64,000 nucleotides of DNA from Nanoperiomorbus sp963544155 (GTDB lineage Bacteria > Patescibacteriota > Saccharimonadia > Saccharimonadales > Saccharimonadaceae): assembly GCA_963544155.1 (NCBI GenBank), contig CAUUDW010000003.1, positions 1 through 64,000 of the forward strand, in the 5' to 3' direction. The position numbers and the translations under genes are program-made. The notes beneath the pieces are model-generated. The model did no database searches and was not told the origin of the DNA. It saw nothing but the letters and a program-made list of their open reading frames with translations. Of this stretch, positions 1-9,173 are shown one piece after another. Each line of letters starts with the position of its first letter. Within the stretch, counting starts at the first letter, position 1.

Positions 1-2821
1 AGACCAGATAGCTCTTGCCGACGTAGGGTAAGTGGTTGTGGATGAAGATATCCTCCACTCTATCCAGCGCCTCGGGAATCTTGTCTATATCCAGCTCGAG
101 CAACTCACGAGCGAAGTCTCCCGAACGCTCCGCCAGCTCACTAGAGTTGGAGTCAATCAAACGAACGATGATACCCGAGACCTGTTTGATCCGGTCGGCG
201 GTCAGCCGGTCATAATGCTCCTTGATATATGACCCAAACACCTGACGAGGTCTATTCCAATCATTTCCCTCGTCTATGCCGTCGTACCCCTCCATCACCG
301 CTATTTGCTTACCATCCAGCCCCATCCGTTTTCTGCCGGCTTTGTTTTGGCTCCGGTAGTACTTATAAATTAAGTCTAGATTGTGAGCGTCAAATGCAAA
401 GGCGTCCTGCCAGAACTTCGGCTTAGGGCCATTAGCGTCAAAGTAGTCAGCCAGGTTGTCAATAGTTAGTTGATACTTCTTGATCTCGTCAGTATCAACG
501 CCGTACTGCTCGCAGAACTCAAGAAGAGCTTTTTTATCGTCCGATAGCCTTGCCTGGAGATCAGGATTCTTCCGTAAGAAATCGATATCACTCAGCAGGA
601 TCTGATCAATCAGCTTGCCGGTCAAGCCATAGCCATTAACGTAGTCGGGCAGATTGTCCGGGTTCAGCCCCCATTTCTTGATATTACTATTATTCACCCG
701 ATAGTTCTCGCAAAACTTGAATAGATCCCTCTCACCGTCCGACAATCCGGCGGTATTAACACATAGCTCCGGGTACTTGCGCAGTAGATTCATATCCTTA
801 AATAACATCTGACGGATTAGCTCATCTGTCGGACCATTAGCGTCAAAGTGGCGAACCGTAGCTCTGCGTAGCTCACCGGCGCTATCGGCATCAACGTAGT
901 TCGCATAATTAAAATCGTGATTTCCATGAGAGCTTACCTTGGAAATGAACTTGAAATATGCTTTCTCAGCGTTACTATAGTGAGACCGCCAGTCCGGATC
1001 CAGTCTGGGCATTATCGCATCGAGACAGTCGTGCGCCGAACGATATCGTAAGAACACCTCGTCGTAGAATCTCTCCTTCTCTTGCCCGCCATTTAGTGAT
1101 TTTTGATACTCTGCGACAAAACGAGGGCCAAGAGAATAACGAAATTGTTCAATTACCTTGGCATCATAAGTGCCGTCATCGCTCTTTAGATTATTCCTAA
1201 TGAAGTCAACCAGCATCCTTCCGCCATCATCCTCGTTAGTCTGATCCCGATGTGCCTCAAGAAACTCCGCTATCCGGGCGCATCGTACATTATCTAGCGG
1301 TGTATAGTAATGATCCAGCAGACCGGCCACATCAAATTGACCCAGGAGCGACTTGGGAGAATTCTCGAAGAAGGCGTCTTTTAAGACGCCATTTTCATCT
1401 ATCAGGTCAGACATTGCCAGCCCTTCTCTCTCTGCCATGACAGAAGCACACCCGATACAAGTCTGCATAGCGGTAGCTCCTAAGTACTTTGACTGCTCGT
1501 GCCAGTAATTTGCCCTCTCGTCATCACCGCTGGGTTCTAGATTTGGACTGATGAAGTACTGCCGATCTGCTGCGCCCAGGCTAAACATCCGATCTATCTT
1601 ACGATACTGATAATGATATAGTCGGTCGACATCATGACCATCAATCAAGCCTACTTGATAAATGATGTCCTGAGTGCCAATCATGCCGTCAATACCCTTA
1701 GATAAGCTGGAGCAATCATCACAGCGGAAAGGCTGTTCGCTCCATAGCTTATCATCTTGCGGTAGCTGCCAGCCCAGCCGCCTAATCAGATGATTATACT
1801 TCGTCAAGTCTGATAGTACTTTACCGGCGAACACTCTTTCTTTCCTGCTCCGACGGTTGAGCCGTTCATAAAACTGTCTATGTAGAATATTACCCTTTTC
1901 CGCCCTTGCCGATAAATCACCAAACTCTTGAATACTCTTACCCGAACGATTGACGGCGTTCACTAAGAGTTTTTTGCCATCATCGCTCGCACTGATCTCC
2001 TCTAATATGTCAAACAGGTGCGAATCCTTAACTAACAAATCTTCTGTACTCAACGGATAGCTATCATCCAGATGAGTACACCCCGCCATATCTTCCAACC
2101 AATTGACGGCCAGCTGCTTGACATGCTCATTACCGGCCATCTTCTCTATCGGAATATTGAGCTCCTCTAAAAAGCCGTTCGCATCAAAGGCGTGGTGCTC
2201 ACCAACCGAGTCGAGGAAATCATCTACCGTCTGATCATTAGAGAGGTTAAGCTTGCCGGTATTAATCGCCCTCTTCGCCCCCGGACGCTCAGAAGCCGCT
2301 GTATTGTCGTCAGATGGAGCAATCTTTAGATATCCCCTGGAGGCCTCTCGGTTAGACAGATTGATCTTGCCCCGCCCGATCAAATCGGTAACGAACCTGT
2401 GGTTCTCGGCTACAGCCGTATTGTCATGAGCCAGGCTAATTCGCCGTAAGTATTCATCAAGCACCTGCTCGTTTCCTAGATCCAGCTTACCCTGATCGAC
2501 CAGCTGATTAAGCTGACGATACTTCTCCGGCTCATCACGATTAGTCCTAGGAGCTAGACGGTCAAGCAAGGCTCCAAGTTGACCGCCCCTCGACCCATGT
2601 GGCTGAGTGTCATAGAGCGTCCTGTCGATCAGCTTCAGCTGTCTTGAGGTCCGCACCTTGGCAAAAGCCAGCTTAAAGGAGTCAGTAACTTCGGCAAGCC
2701 GTCTTGATAGTGGAGCCGTTTTGACCGGCTCAGTCTCTTCACGACCCACCAACCAACCGTCAGTACCGGTGTTATTCGCCCCTGTTACCGACTGATCCGG
2801 CGGATTTATCTGTCTATTCAT
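1..2821 (-). CDS. Large repeat-containing protein of unknown function (C-terminus beyond the window)
   Basis: An open frame from an ATG at 2821 runs without a stop to the left edge, giving at least 940 residues. I do not recognise a named family. Two sets of internal repeats are visible. Around residues 105-220 three units carry a GK(L/I)(D/N)LxN core and two of them a DDNTA/HDNTA-like end. Around residues 655-790 there are two tandem units of about 65 residues with the pattern LRKxPxL, then a FCExYxV segment and DNLxDY. Two CxxC pairs (CDDC, CIGC) lie in the middle. No signal peptide or membrane segment is obvious. The product looks cytoplasmic, acidic and modular. It is transcribed away from radA's end by its own extended -10 box. 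Function is unknown. Confidence 0.8.
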   Translation of the reverse strand, partial: MNRQINPPDQSVTGANNTGTDGWLVGREETEPVKTAPLSRRLAEVTDSFKLAFAKVRTSRQLKLIDRTLYDTQPHGSRGGQLGALLDRLAPRTNRDEPEKYRQLNQLVDQGKLDLGNEQVLDEYLRRISLAHDNTAVAENHRFVTDLIGRGKINLSNREASRGYLKIAPSDDNTAASERPGAKRAINTGKLNLSNDQTVDDFLDSVGEHHAFDANGFLEELNIPIEKMAGNEHVKQLAVNWLEDMAGCTHLDDSYPLSTEDLLVKDSHLFDILEEISASDDGKKLLVNAVNRSGKSIQEFGDLSARAEKGNILHRQFYERLNRRSRKERVFAGKVLSDLTKYNHLIRRLGWQLPQDDKLWSEQPFRCDDCSSLSKGIDGMIGTQDIIYQVGLIDGHDVDRLYHYQYRKIDRMFSLGAADRQYFISPNLEPSGDDERANYWHEQSKYLGATAMQTCIGCASVMAEREGLAMSDLIDENGVLKDAFFENSPKSLLGQFDVAGLLDHYYTPLDNVRCARIAEFLEAHRDQTNEDDGGRMLVDFIRNNLKSDDGTYDAKVIEQFRYSLGPRFVAEYQKSLNGGQEKERFYDEVFLRYRSAHDCLDAIMPRLDPDWRSHYSNAEKAYFKFISKVSSHGNHDFNYANYVDADSAGELRRATVRHFDANGPTDELIRQMLFKDMNLLRKYPELCVNTAGLSDGERDLFKFCENYRVNNSNIKKWGLNPDNLPDYVNGYGLTGKLIDQILLSDIDFLRKNPDLQARLSDDKKALLEFCEQYGVDTDEIKKYQLTIDNLADYFDANGPKPKFWQDAFAFDAHNLDLIYKYYRSQNKAGRKRMGLDGKQIAVMEGYDGIDEGNDWNRPRQVFGSYIKEHYDRLTADRIKQVSGIIVRLIDSNSSELAERSGDFARELLELDIDKIPEALDRVEDIFIHNHLPYVGKSYLV

Positions 2822-2833
2822 GATGACAGTAAA

Positions 2834-2842
2834 ATTGTAGCA
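2834..2842 (-). promoter_or_regulatory. Extended -10 promoter of the large repeat protein
   Basis: On the minus strand TGCTACAAT (TGn plus a -10 hexamer) ends 12 nt before the ATG at 2821, predicting a 5' leader of about 5 nt. No convincing -35 is seen. Confidence 0.5.
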
Positions 2843-2847
2843 TAGCC

Positions 2848-4194
2848 CTAATGCAAATGCTGATTAAGAGCATCTCTCAGGTCGGTGGCAGGGATAACAA
2901 ATTTATCTTTCGCAGCACTCCTCGGGGCAATGGCATACTTGAAGCCCAGCTTCTTGGCTTCGGCGATTCGCCGCTCAGACATAATCGCTGATCGGATCTC
3001 GCCACCTAGTCCAATCTCACCGAAGACCACTGCCCCATCCTTGAGCTTGCGCTCTGCCGTGGCTGAGGCAATCGCCATACAGATGGCTAAATCAGCCGCC
3101 CGGTCATTTAGCTTGAGTCCACCTACAATATTGATAAAGATATCCCGATCAGCCAGCCGTAGCTTAGTGCGACGCTCCAGTACTGCCACCAATAAAGTTA
3201 AGCGGTTAACATTAAAGCCGCTAGCCGTCCGCTTCGGGTAGCCGAAGCTGGTTTTATTCACCAGTGCCTGCACTTCGACTAATAGCGGTCGGTTGCCCTC
3301 CAGGGTTGCCAGGACTATTGAGCCATCAGTATCAGCCCGCTCAGCCAGCAGAGTGGCACTAGGGTTATCGACCACTCGCAGTCCCTGCTGAGTCATATCC
3401 ATGATAGCGACCTCCGATGTCGAGCCGTAACGGTTCTTGACCGCCCGAATCATCTTAAAGCCACCATAGCGGTCTCCTTCAAAGCTAAGCACCGTATCTA
3501 CCAGGTGCTCTAAGATCTTTGGTCCAGCAATTGACCCTTCCTTAGTGATGTGTCCAACTAAGATCACGGCTGTATTGGTTTGCTTGGCCGCCCGGATGAT
3601 AATATTGGCACTATTAGTAATCTGGCTAACGGTTCCCGGTGCACTGGATACCTCGGCTAGCGCCACTGTTTGCATCGAGTCAACGATCGCTACCTGATAT
3701 TCACCGCCGGCAATGGTAGCAGCGATATCATCAGCCGAAGTCGTCGCCACTAAAAAGAGATCGTCACTACCGCCGGCTCCCAATCTAGCCGCCCGTAGCT
3801 TGATCTGCGAGACCGACTCTTCACCACTGGCGTAGAGTACTTTTTTACCTTTGGCGATATGAGAGCTGACTTGCATCAGAATAGTTGACTTACCGATACC
3901 CGGCTGACCGGCAATCAAAGTCACTCCGCCCGGCATCAAGCCACCACCCAGGACGACATTCAGGTCAGCTATGCCCGTATCCAGTCGAGCGCTCACCTGA
4001 TCCACTGCCACATCTTTGATTCGTTCCGGACGAATAACCTGACCGCTGCTACGGGCTACCGCCGACTTACCGACCGGTGCCGGGATGGTCTCTACCAGCG
4101 AGTTCCACGAACCGCAATTCTCACATCGCCCCGTCCATTTAGGATATACCGCTCCACACTGCTGGCAGACAAACTTGGTCTTGGATTTAGCCAT
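2848..4194 (-). CDS. radA: DNA repair protein RadA (Sms)
   Basis: RadA is a RecA-like ATPase that drives branch migration in recombinational repair. The 448-residue product has the full family layout. An N-terminal zinc finger (CQQCG at residues 10-14, CENCGSW near 24) is followed by Walker A GQPGIGKST near residue 95 and the RadA-specific KNRYG motif near 253. A C-terminal Lon-protease-like domain follows, with the expected GEIGLGGEIR stretch. It begins 10 nt after the clpC stop, so the two genes form an operon. No strong Shine-Dalgarno is visible in the gap. The clpC-radA pairing also occurs in Firmicutes. Confidence 0.96.
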   Translation of the reverse strand: MAKSKTKFVCQQCGAVYPKWTGRCENCGSWNSLVETIPAPVGKSAVARSSGQVIRPERIKDVAVDQVSARLDTGIADLNVVLGGGLMPGGVTLIAGQPGIGKSTILMQVSSHIAKGKKVLYASGEESVSQIKLRAARLGAGGSDDLFLVATTSADDIAATIAGGEYQVAIVDSMQTVALAEVSSAPGTVSQITNSANIIIRAAKQTNTAVILVGHITKEGSIAGPKILEHLVDTVLSFEGDRYGGFKMIRAVKNRYGSTSEVAIMDMTQQGLRVVDNPSATLLAERADTDGSIVLATLEGNRPLLVEVQALVNKTSFGYPKRTASGFNVNRLTLLVAVLERRTKLRLADRDIFINIVGGLKLNDRAADLAICMAIASATAERKLKDGAVVFGEIGLGGEIRSAIMSERRIAEAKKLGFKYAIAPRSAAKDKFVIPATDLRDALNQHLH

Positions 4195-4204
4195 AGCCCG
4201 GTTA

Positions 4205-6691
4205 TCACACTGCTCTGAGGCGTCGATTAGTCGCTACGCCGGACTGAGCCTTGATCGCTACCTCGTCACCGTTAGTCAGATCAGCTCGCACCACTTGCCC
4301 TCGCTTGATCTTGCCGAGGATTAGCTGATCTGCCAGGACACTCTCCAGCTTATCTTGGATAATCCGACGCAGTGGTCTGGCACCATACTTAGCGTCGTAG
4401 CCATGATCAATCAGATAGCGCCGTAGCTTCGGCGTGATAGTAAAGGCTATACCCTTGGGCTGGAGACGTCGACTTAGTCGCTCCAGCATGATGTTCAAGA
4501 TTTGACCGACCTCTTTGGTACCCAAGCCGTTAAATAGCACCACTTTATCAAAACGGTTAATTAACTCCGGACGCATCGTCTGACGCAGGGCTTTTAGCGC
4601 CTTCTCGCCCCGTAAACGACGATGAGCGTCGGTTGCTTCCTCACCCGAGACAGCATAGCCGACCGATTCTCGACCAAGCTCGCTTGCCCCCACGTTACTG
4701 GTCAGAATAACGACACAGTTAGAGAAGTCAACCACCTTGCCGTGACCATCGGTCAAGACACCATCCTCCAAGATCTGGAGCAAGATATTAAAAACATCAG
4801 GATGGGCCTTCTCAATCTCATCGAATAGCACCACCGAGTAGGATTGCCGGCGTACCCGTTCGGTCAGCTGGCCGCCATCGTCGTAGCCGACATAACCGGC
4901 CGGCGCTCCAACCAAACGTGATACAGTATGTCGCTCGGTATATTCGCTCATATCTACCTTGATCAGGCTCTTATCGGAGCCAAATACCTCTCGAGCCAGC
5001 ACCCGAGCCAGCTCCGTCTTACCCACCCCGGTCGAGCCGAGAAAGATAAACGAGCCAATCGGTCGGTGCGGATCACCGATACCGGCTCGGGAGCGCCTGA
5101 TTGCCTGAGCCACTGCTTCAATCGCCTGATGCTGACCAATCACCCGGTCGCCGAGCCGCTTCTCCAGATTCGCCAGCTTGACCGCCTCGGATCGCTTGAG
5201 CTGCTCCAGCGGGACACCGGTCATCTGACTCACCGAGCGAGCCACGTCATTAACCTTGACAGCTACGAAATCACCCTCACTCTGCTTCTTTTCCAGGTGA
5301 CCGATCAGATCTTTGAGCTGGCTGAGACGCATCTTGTAGAGAGCGGCATGCTCATAATCTTCCTCAGCCACAGCCCGTTCCATATCTTTGGCTAACTTCT
5401 TAGCCTCTGCTCGATAGGCCATCAACTCCTTAGCCTGCTCACTACCGGCATTAGCGATCCGCACTCGAGCCGCCGTCTCGTCCAGCACGTCAATCGCCTT
5501 GTCCGGCTGCTGGCGCTCACTGAGATATCGGTCGCTCAGTCGCACCACTTCACTGATCACATCTTCCGAGATCCGCACGTGATGATATTCCTCATAGCGA
5601 GGTGCCAGCCCGGTCAAGATCTTGATCGTGTCGGCCGTGCCGGGTGCTTTAACTACGATCTCCTGTAACCGGCGAGCCAGAGCCGTATCCTTCTCGACAA
5701 ACTTACGATATTCGTCGCTAGTGGTAGCGCCGATCAGGCGAAACTTACCCCTAGCCAAAGCGGGTTTTAGTAGATTGGCTGCATCCATAGATCCCTCGGC
5801 TGAGCCCGCCCCGACCAGCAAGTGAAGCTCATCGATGAAGATGATTACATTATCATCAGTGTCGACCTCTTTGATCAGGCGTTTTAGACGATCCTCAAAC
5901 TCACCTCGATATTTCGTTCCTGCCACCATCGCCCCTAGGTCGACCTCCAACAGACGCTTACGCTGCAAGAAATCAGGCACCTCACCACAGGCGATCTGCC
6001 GAGCTAAGCCCTCTACGACCGCCGTCTTACCGACACCGGCTTCGCCAATCAGCACCGGATTATTCTTCGTCTTGCGACTGACAATGGTAATCAAACGATC
6101 TATCTCCGCTTGACGCCCGATCACCGGGTCAAGCTGACCGGCCTGCGCCAGTCTAGTCAAGTCAGTCGTATACCTACTAAGGAACGAACCACCGGCCCGA
6201 CCGTCTTTGTGTCCCGACTGCGCCTCGCCAGCTTCGACATAAGACGGCTTATCGTCCTGCAGAAAACGAGTGATATGATTCATCAGTTCATCAATATCGA
6301 CACCCTGCTGCTCTAGCAGCACGCCGGCCTTAGCTCCCCTTTGGCAGATCATACAAAATAGCAAGTAGGTAGTATCACAGCTACTTTCACCCGCTTCCTC
6401 AGCTAGACGAACCGCCATATTAACCGTCACTTTCACCGTACCGGACGGCTCAATGGAAATCGGCCCATTCGAGACAACGATGCCCGGCTTCAGCTTGATC
6501 GCCAGTCGGATAGGCTCGGGGTCAACATTCATCTCTCTCAGCAGAGTAGCCGCCGGAGTCTCGTCCTGACCAATGATCGCTAGGAGCAAGTGGCTAGTCT
6601 CCAGCTTAGGAGACCTGGTCAAATGCGCCAGTAGCTCAGCTTGCTTTAAGGCAGCCCGAGCGTCGTCAGCTAGTCGGTCAAAGTAATCCAT
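4205..6691 (-). CDS. clpC: ATP-dependent Clp protease ATP-binding subunit ClpC
   Basis: This is a class I AAA+ unfoldase that feeds substrates to ClpP. The 828 residues contain two N-terminal Clp repeats (residues 1-150), a first AAA domain with Walker A GEAGVGKT, a UVR-type coiled middle segment (EEDYEHAALYKMRL, around residue 425) that marks ClpC rather than ClpB, and a second AAA domain with GSTGVGKTE and the C-terminal D2-small domain. ClpP is not in this window. The gene is preceded by a perfect CIRCE operator lying across its promoter, so control by the heat-shock repressor HrcA is expected. The -10 box ends 6 nt before ATG, so its mRNA is probably leaderless. It is followed by radA. 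Confidence 0.96.
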   Translation of the reverse strand: MDYFDRLADDARAALKQAELLAHLTRSPKLETSHLLLAIIGQDETPAATLLREMNVDPEPIRLAIKLKPGIVVSNGPISIEPSGTVKVTVNMAVRLAEEAGESSCDTTYLLFCMICQRGAKAGVLLEQQGVDIDELMNHITRFLQDDKPSYVEAGEAQSGHKDGRAGGSFLSRYTTDLTRLAQAGQLDPVIGRQAEIDRLITIVSRKTKNNPVLIGEAGVGKTAVVEGLARQIACGEVPDFLQRKRLLEVDLGAMVAGTKYRGEFEDRLKRLIKEVDTDDNVIIFIDELHLLVGAGSAEGSMDAANLLKPALARGKFRLIGATTSDEYRKFVEKDTALARRLQEIVVKAPGTADTIKILTGLAPRYEEYHHVRISEDVISEVVRLSDRYLSERQQPDKAIDVLDETAARVRIANAGSEQAKELMAYRAEAKKLAKDMERAVAEEDYEHAALYKMRLSQLKDLIGHLEKKQSEGDFVAVKVNDVARSVSQMTGVPLEQLKRSEAVKLANLEKRLGDRVIGQHQAIEAVAQAIRRSRAGIGDPHRPIGSFIFLGSTGVGKTELARVLAREVFGSDKSLIKVDMSEYTERHTVSRLVGAPAGYVGYDDGGQLTERVRRQSYSVVLFDEIEKAHPDVFNILLQILEDGVLTDGHGKVVDFSNCVVILTSNVGASELGRESVGYAVSGEEATDAHRRLRGEKALKALRQTMRPELINRFDKVVLFNGLGTKEVGQILNIMLERLSRRLQPKGIAFTITPKLRRYLIDHGYDAKYGARPLRRIIQDKLESVLADQLILGKIKRGQVVRADLTNGDEVAIKAQSGVATNRRLRAV

Positions 6692-6697
6692 GTTTCA

Positions 6698-6726
6698 ATG
6701 ATAACAAATTAGCACTCTATCAACAA
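6698..6726 (-). promoter_or_regulatory. clpC promoter (leaderless type)
   Basis: TTGTTG (6726-6721), a 17-nt spacer and TATCAT (6703-6698) are followed by 6 nt and the ATG at 6691. The predicted start of transcription coincides with the start codon. The -35 lies inside the CIRCE spacer. Confidence 0.7.
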
Positions 6727-6735
6727 GAGTGCTAA
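6709..6735 (-). promoter_or_regulatory. CIRCE operator for HrcA
   Basis: TTAGCACTC, 9 nt, GAGTGCTAA is a perfect match to the CIRCE consensus recognised by HrcA. It covers the -35 to -10 interval of clpC, so a bound repressor would exclude RNA polymerase. It lies 5 nt beyond the nusA stop and is followed by TTTGTT, so as RNA it could also serve as the nusA terminator (inference). Confidence 0.95.
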
Positions 6736-6740
6736 TTATC

Positions 6741-7781
6741 TTATTCCGTTACGATGTCAATGTCATAACCGGTCAGCTGAGAAGCTAAACGGACATTCTG
6801 CCCCTGTCGCCCGATAGCAACTGATTGTTGCGCCTCGGTCACGTATACGGTAGCTGTTTTATCTGATTCATTAACATCGATTCGGCTAATTTCCGCCGGG
6901 CTTAGGGCATTGGCAATGTAGTTGCGGATATCATGGTCGTAGGTGATGATATCGATCTTTTCCGTATCACCAATCTCGTTCATCACCGCCTGAACCCGTA
7001 CGCCTTTCGTCCCAACAAAAGTCCCCACCGGATCAATATCGCTACTGCTGCTATAGACAGCGATCTTAGTGCGGCGCCCCGCCTCTCTGGCGATCGCCTT
7101 GATCTCGACCGTGCCCGTCTCAATCTCGGGCACTTCCTGAAGGAACAAGAGTTTAACAAACTGAGCGTCAGCCCGAGACAAGATGATAGTCGGGCCACGG
7201 TTGCTATCTCGATCAATATTCTTCAGCAGGGCTCGGATACGACTGCCGGTCACCAAGTGCTCCCCCGGGATCTGCTCGCTACCGGGCATAATTCCCTCGC
7301 CATGCCCCAGATCCAGTCGGATCACTCTCGACTCTACTCGGATCACCGTACCGGTAATGATCTTGCCGATCTTATTACCATATTCATTCGCCATAGTCTC
7401 TCGCTCAAACTCTCGCAGCTTCTGTAAGAGTACTTGCTTGGCAGTCTGAGCCGCCACCCGTCCGAAGCTCTTCGCTTCAAACTCCTGCTCAATTACGCCG
7501 CCGAGCAGAGCTTTTTTGTCTATCTTCTTTGCCTCCTCTAGAGTGATCTGACCTATCCCCTCGGGAGTCTCAACCACGTCGTAATGAACGATCACCTTGG
7601 CGGTGCCGTCTTCTCGGTTAAGCTCAGCTCGCACGTTCATCTCTCTAGTGCCATTGTCTCGGCGCCAGGCAGCCGCAATCGCCGCCTCCACCGCCTGCAT
7701 TACCTCGTCTTCGGAGAGATTCTTCTCGTCGGCAATTGAATGCACCATCGTGATCATTTGTTTGATATCCAGCCCTTCCAT
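6741..7781 (-). CDS. nusA: Transcription termination/antitermination factor NusA
   Basis: NusA binds RNA polymerase and nascent RNA and modulates pausing, termination and antitermination. The 346 residues match the short NusA form: an N-terminal polymerase-binding domain (1-125), an S1 domain (about 135-200, ITGTVIRVESRVIRLDLG), then two KH domains ending in VAIGRQGQNVRLASQLTGYDIDI. The C-terminal acidic repeats of proteobacterial NusA are absent, as in most bacteria. An AAGGGAG ribosome binding site precedes the ATG. It has its own promoter and stands alone between the VanZ-RDD gene and clpC, without the usual rimP or infB neighbours. Confidence 0.95.
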   Translation of the reverse strand: MEGLDIKQMITMVHSIADEKNLSEDEVMQAVEAAIAAAWRRDNGTREMNVRAELNREDGTAKVIVHYDVVETPEGIGQITLEEAKKIDKKALLGGVIEQEFEAKSFGRVAAQTAKQVLLQKLREFERETMANEYGNKIGKIITGTVIRVESRVIRLDLGHGEGIMPGSEQIPGEHLVTGSRIRALLKNIDRDSNRGPTIILSRADAQFVKLLFLQEVPEIETGTVEIKAIAREAGRRTKIAVYSSSSDIDPVGTFVGTKGVRVQAVMNEIGDTEKIDIITYDHDIRNYIANALSPAEISRIDVNESDKTATVYVTEAQQSVAIGRQGQNVRLASQLTGYDIDIVTE

Positions 7782-7834
7782 ACATCTCCCTTCTGATTAA
7801 AAAGTCCGACCTGCCGGCCGGATCTGATACTAGT

Positions 7835-7863
7835 ATATTAGCAGACCGGCCACCATCACGCAA
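7835..7863 (-). promoter_or_regulatory. nusA promoter
   Basis: TTGCGT, 17 nt, TAATAT on the minus strand. The predicted leader is about 45 nt and carries the AAGGGAG ribosome binding site of nusA. Confidence 0.6.
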
Positions 7864-7875
7864 TACGCTCGGACA

Positions 7876-9150
7876 CTACGAGGCATCTTCCTCTTTAACG
7901 CTGTCGTCATTATTGGCCTCGGTTTGAGGCTCAGACTGAGCCTCTGTCTCAGCCGGCTCAGCCTTACCGGCTTCGTCATCAGCCGGTTCGTCTTCCTTCA
8001 GCTGACCCGTCGGAGTGATAGCGGTCGTCGAGACCAGCTTGGTCCTAGTCCATCGCTCATAAAAGAGCGGTCGCCGAGCCAGAGCCCTGATCAGCTGAAC
8101 CAGCACGAAGAAACCATAGCCCGCCAGCACCACTATCGACAGGATCGTTGTCCCCTCGTTGTTAATCAGTCCATGAGCGTCCAGCCAGATCACGCCGCTC
8201 ATCACTGTGTAGGGAATCGCCACCATAACGGCGGCGATAATAACTATCCGCATGATTAGCTGGTACCAACGAGCCGGCTTACCCCTAAGGCGAGCTACCT
8301 GCATCCGAGTCAGCTTTTGTCCAACTGTCTGACTGTTAAAGACGATCGGCAAGAAAGCAAAATAGCCGAAGATCGGCAAACCGACCGTTATCACGTCCGA
8401 AATAGCACTAGGATGCCTTCCCGCCAGATTTAGCCCCAGATTGACCGCCATCACCAGCCCACCGGCACAGACCGCATCACAAAATAGCGCCACTAAACGC
8501 CTGAGAAGCGACACTTTCCGACTGCGTCGATAGCTGGCTCGATTAATGTCGGCCCGGCTAGGCAAGAACTTGGCTAGCGGGATTGCCGCCAGGTAGCCCA
8601 GGAATCCACCCAGGGTATTCATCATCAGATCATCGACATCAAACAGCCGATAGCTCCGGGGATAAATGAAGTATAGTCCTGTCAGCTGGGTTAACTCAAA
8701 GAAGAGCGACAAACCTAGTGAGGCGATCACTACCCGACGCCGCTTATAGCCAAAATAATAATGCAGGTAGACGCCGAACGGGACAAACATCAGCAGATTC
8801 ATCAACGCTTGATAAGTAGCCTTATTAGCGATAATCGACTTCACCGCACTGAGCAGGTCGCCACCCAGTGCGCCCGCTTCCCGCCCGATATCGCCGATAA
8901 AAGCAAAGGGTATCAGCTGAAGCCTGGGGCCGGTCAGCTTGGCAACATATTCCCGACTGGGCAGGGGCATGATAACTAGGAAGTAGCAGCACAACAGATA
9001 TAAGATAAATGAGTAAATAATCGGCACTCTGAGCCCCAGTACCGAACCGTATTTACGGTAGCAGTAGATCAAATAAGGTAGCGTCACTACCGCCGCCAGT
9101 ATCGGGAAGGCAATCATCGCTTGCCATACCACATGTTGATATTGCGCCAT
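7876..9150 (-). CDS. VanZ-like / RDD fusion membrane protein
   Basis: A polytopic membrane protein of 424 residues. Residues 1-190 are VanZ-like: several transmembrane helices, the PLPSR/LIPF region and an NLLMFVPFGVYL segment, then ELTQL and a DVDDLMMNTLGG motif typical of the family. Residues 215-365 are an RDD domain (RRLVALFCDAV, then TVGQKLTRMQV and a C-terminal membrane pair). The last 60 residues are a Glu/Ala-rich acidic tail. VanZ relatives are linked to glycopeptide tolerance and RDD proteins to transport or stress, but the role of the fusion is unknown. I chose the ATG at 9150 over the GTG at 9153 because the -10 box ends 7 nt upstream. Confidence 0.85.
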   Translation of the reverse strand: MAQYQHVVWQAMIAFPILAAVVTLPYLIYCYRKYGSVLGLRVPIIYSFILYLLCCYFLVIMPLPSREYVAKLTGPRLQLIPFAFIGDIGREAGALGGDLLSAVKSIIANKATYQALMNLLMFVPFGVYLHYYFGYKRRRVVIASLGLSLFFELTQLTGLYFIYPRSYRLFDVDDLMMNTLGGFLGYLAAIPLAKFLPSRADINRASYRRSRKVSLLRRLVALFCDAVCAGGLVMAVNLGLNLAGRHPSAISDVITVGLPIFGYFAFLPIVFNSQTVGQKLTRMQVARLRGKPARWYQLIMRIVIIAAVMVAIPYTVMSGVIWLDAHGLINNEGTTILSIVVLAGYGFFVLVQLIRALARRPLFYERWTRTKLVSTTAITPTGQLKEDEPADDEAGKAEPAETEAQSEPQTEANNDDSVKEEDAS

Positions 9151-9157
9151 CACACCT

Positions 9158-9167
9158 ATTGTACAAT
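9158..9167. promoter_or_regulatory. Palindromic back-to-back -10 boxes for two divergent genes
   Basis: ATTGTACAAT is a perfect palindrome that supplies TACAAT to both strands. On plus, TACAAT (9162-9167) is 6 nt before the ATG at 9174. On minus, TACAAT (9163-9158) is 7 nt before the ATG at 9150. Both mRNAs would be leaderless, and the two polymerases would compete for the same DNA. Confidence 0.65.
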
Positions 9168-9173
9168 ATAATT

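Noticed and set aside
2885..3241. Plus-strand frame of 118 codons
   Set aside because: Antisense shadow of radA.
4928..5395. Plus-strand frame of 155 codons
   Set aside because: Antisense shadow of clpC, which has unbroken AAA motifs.
6933..7427. Plus-strand frame of 164 codons
   Set aside because: Antisense shadow of nusA.
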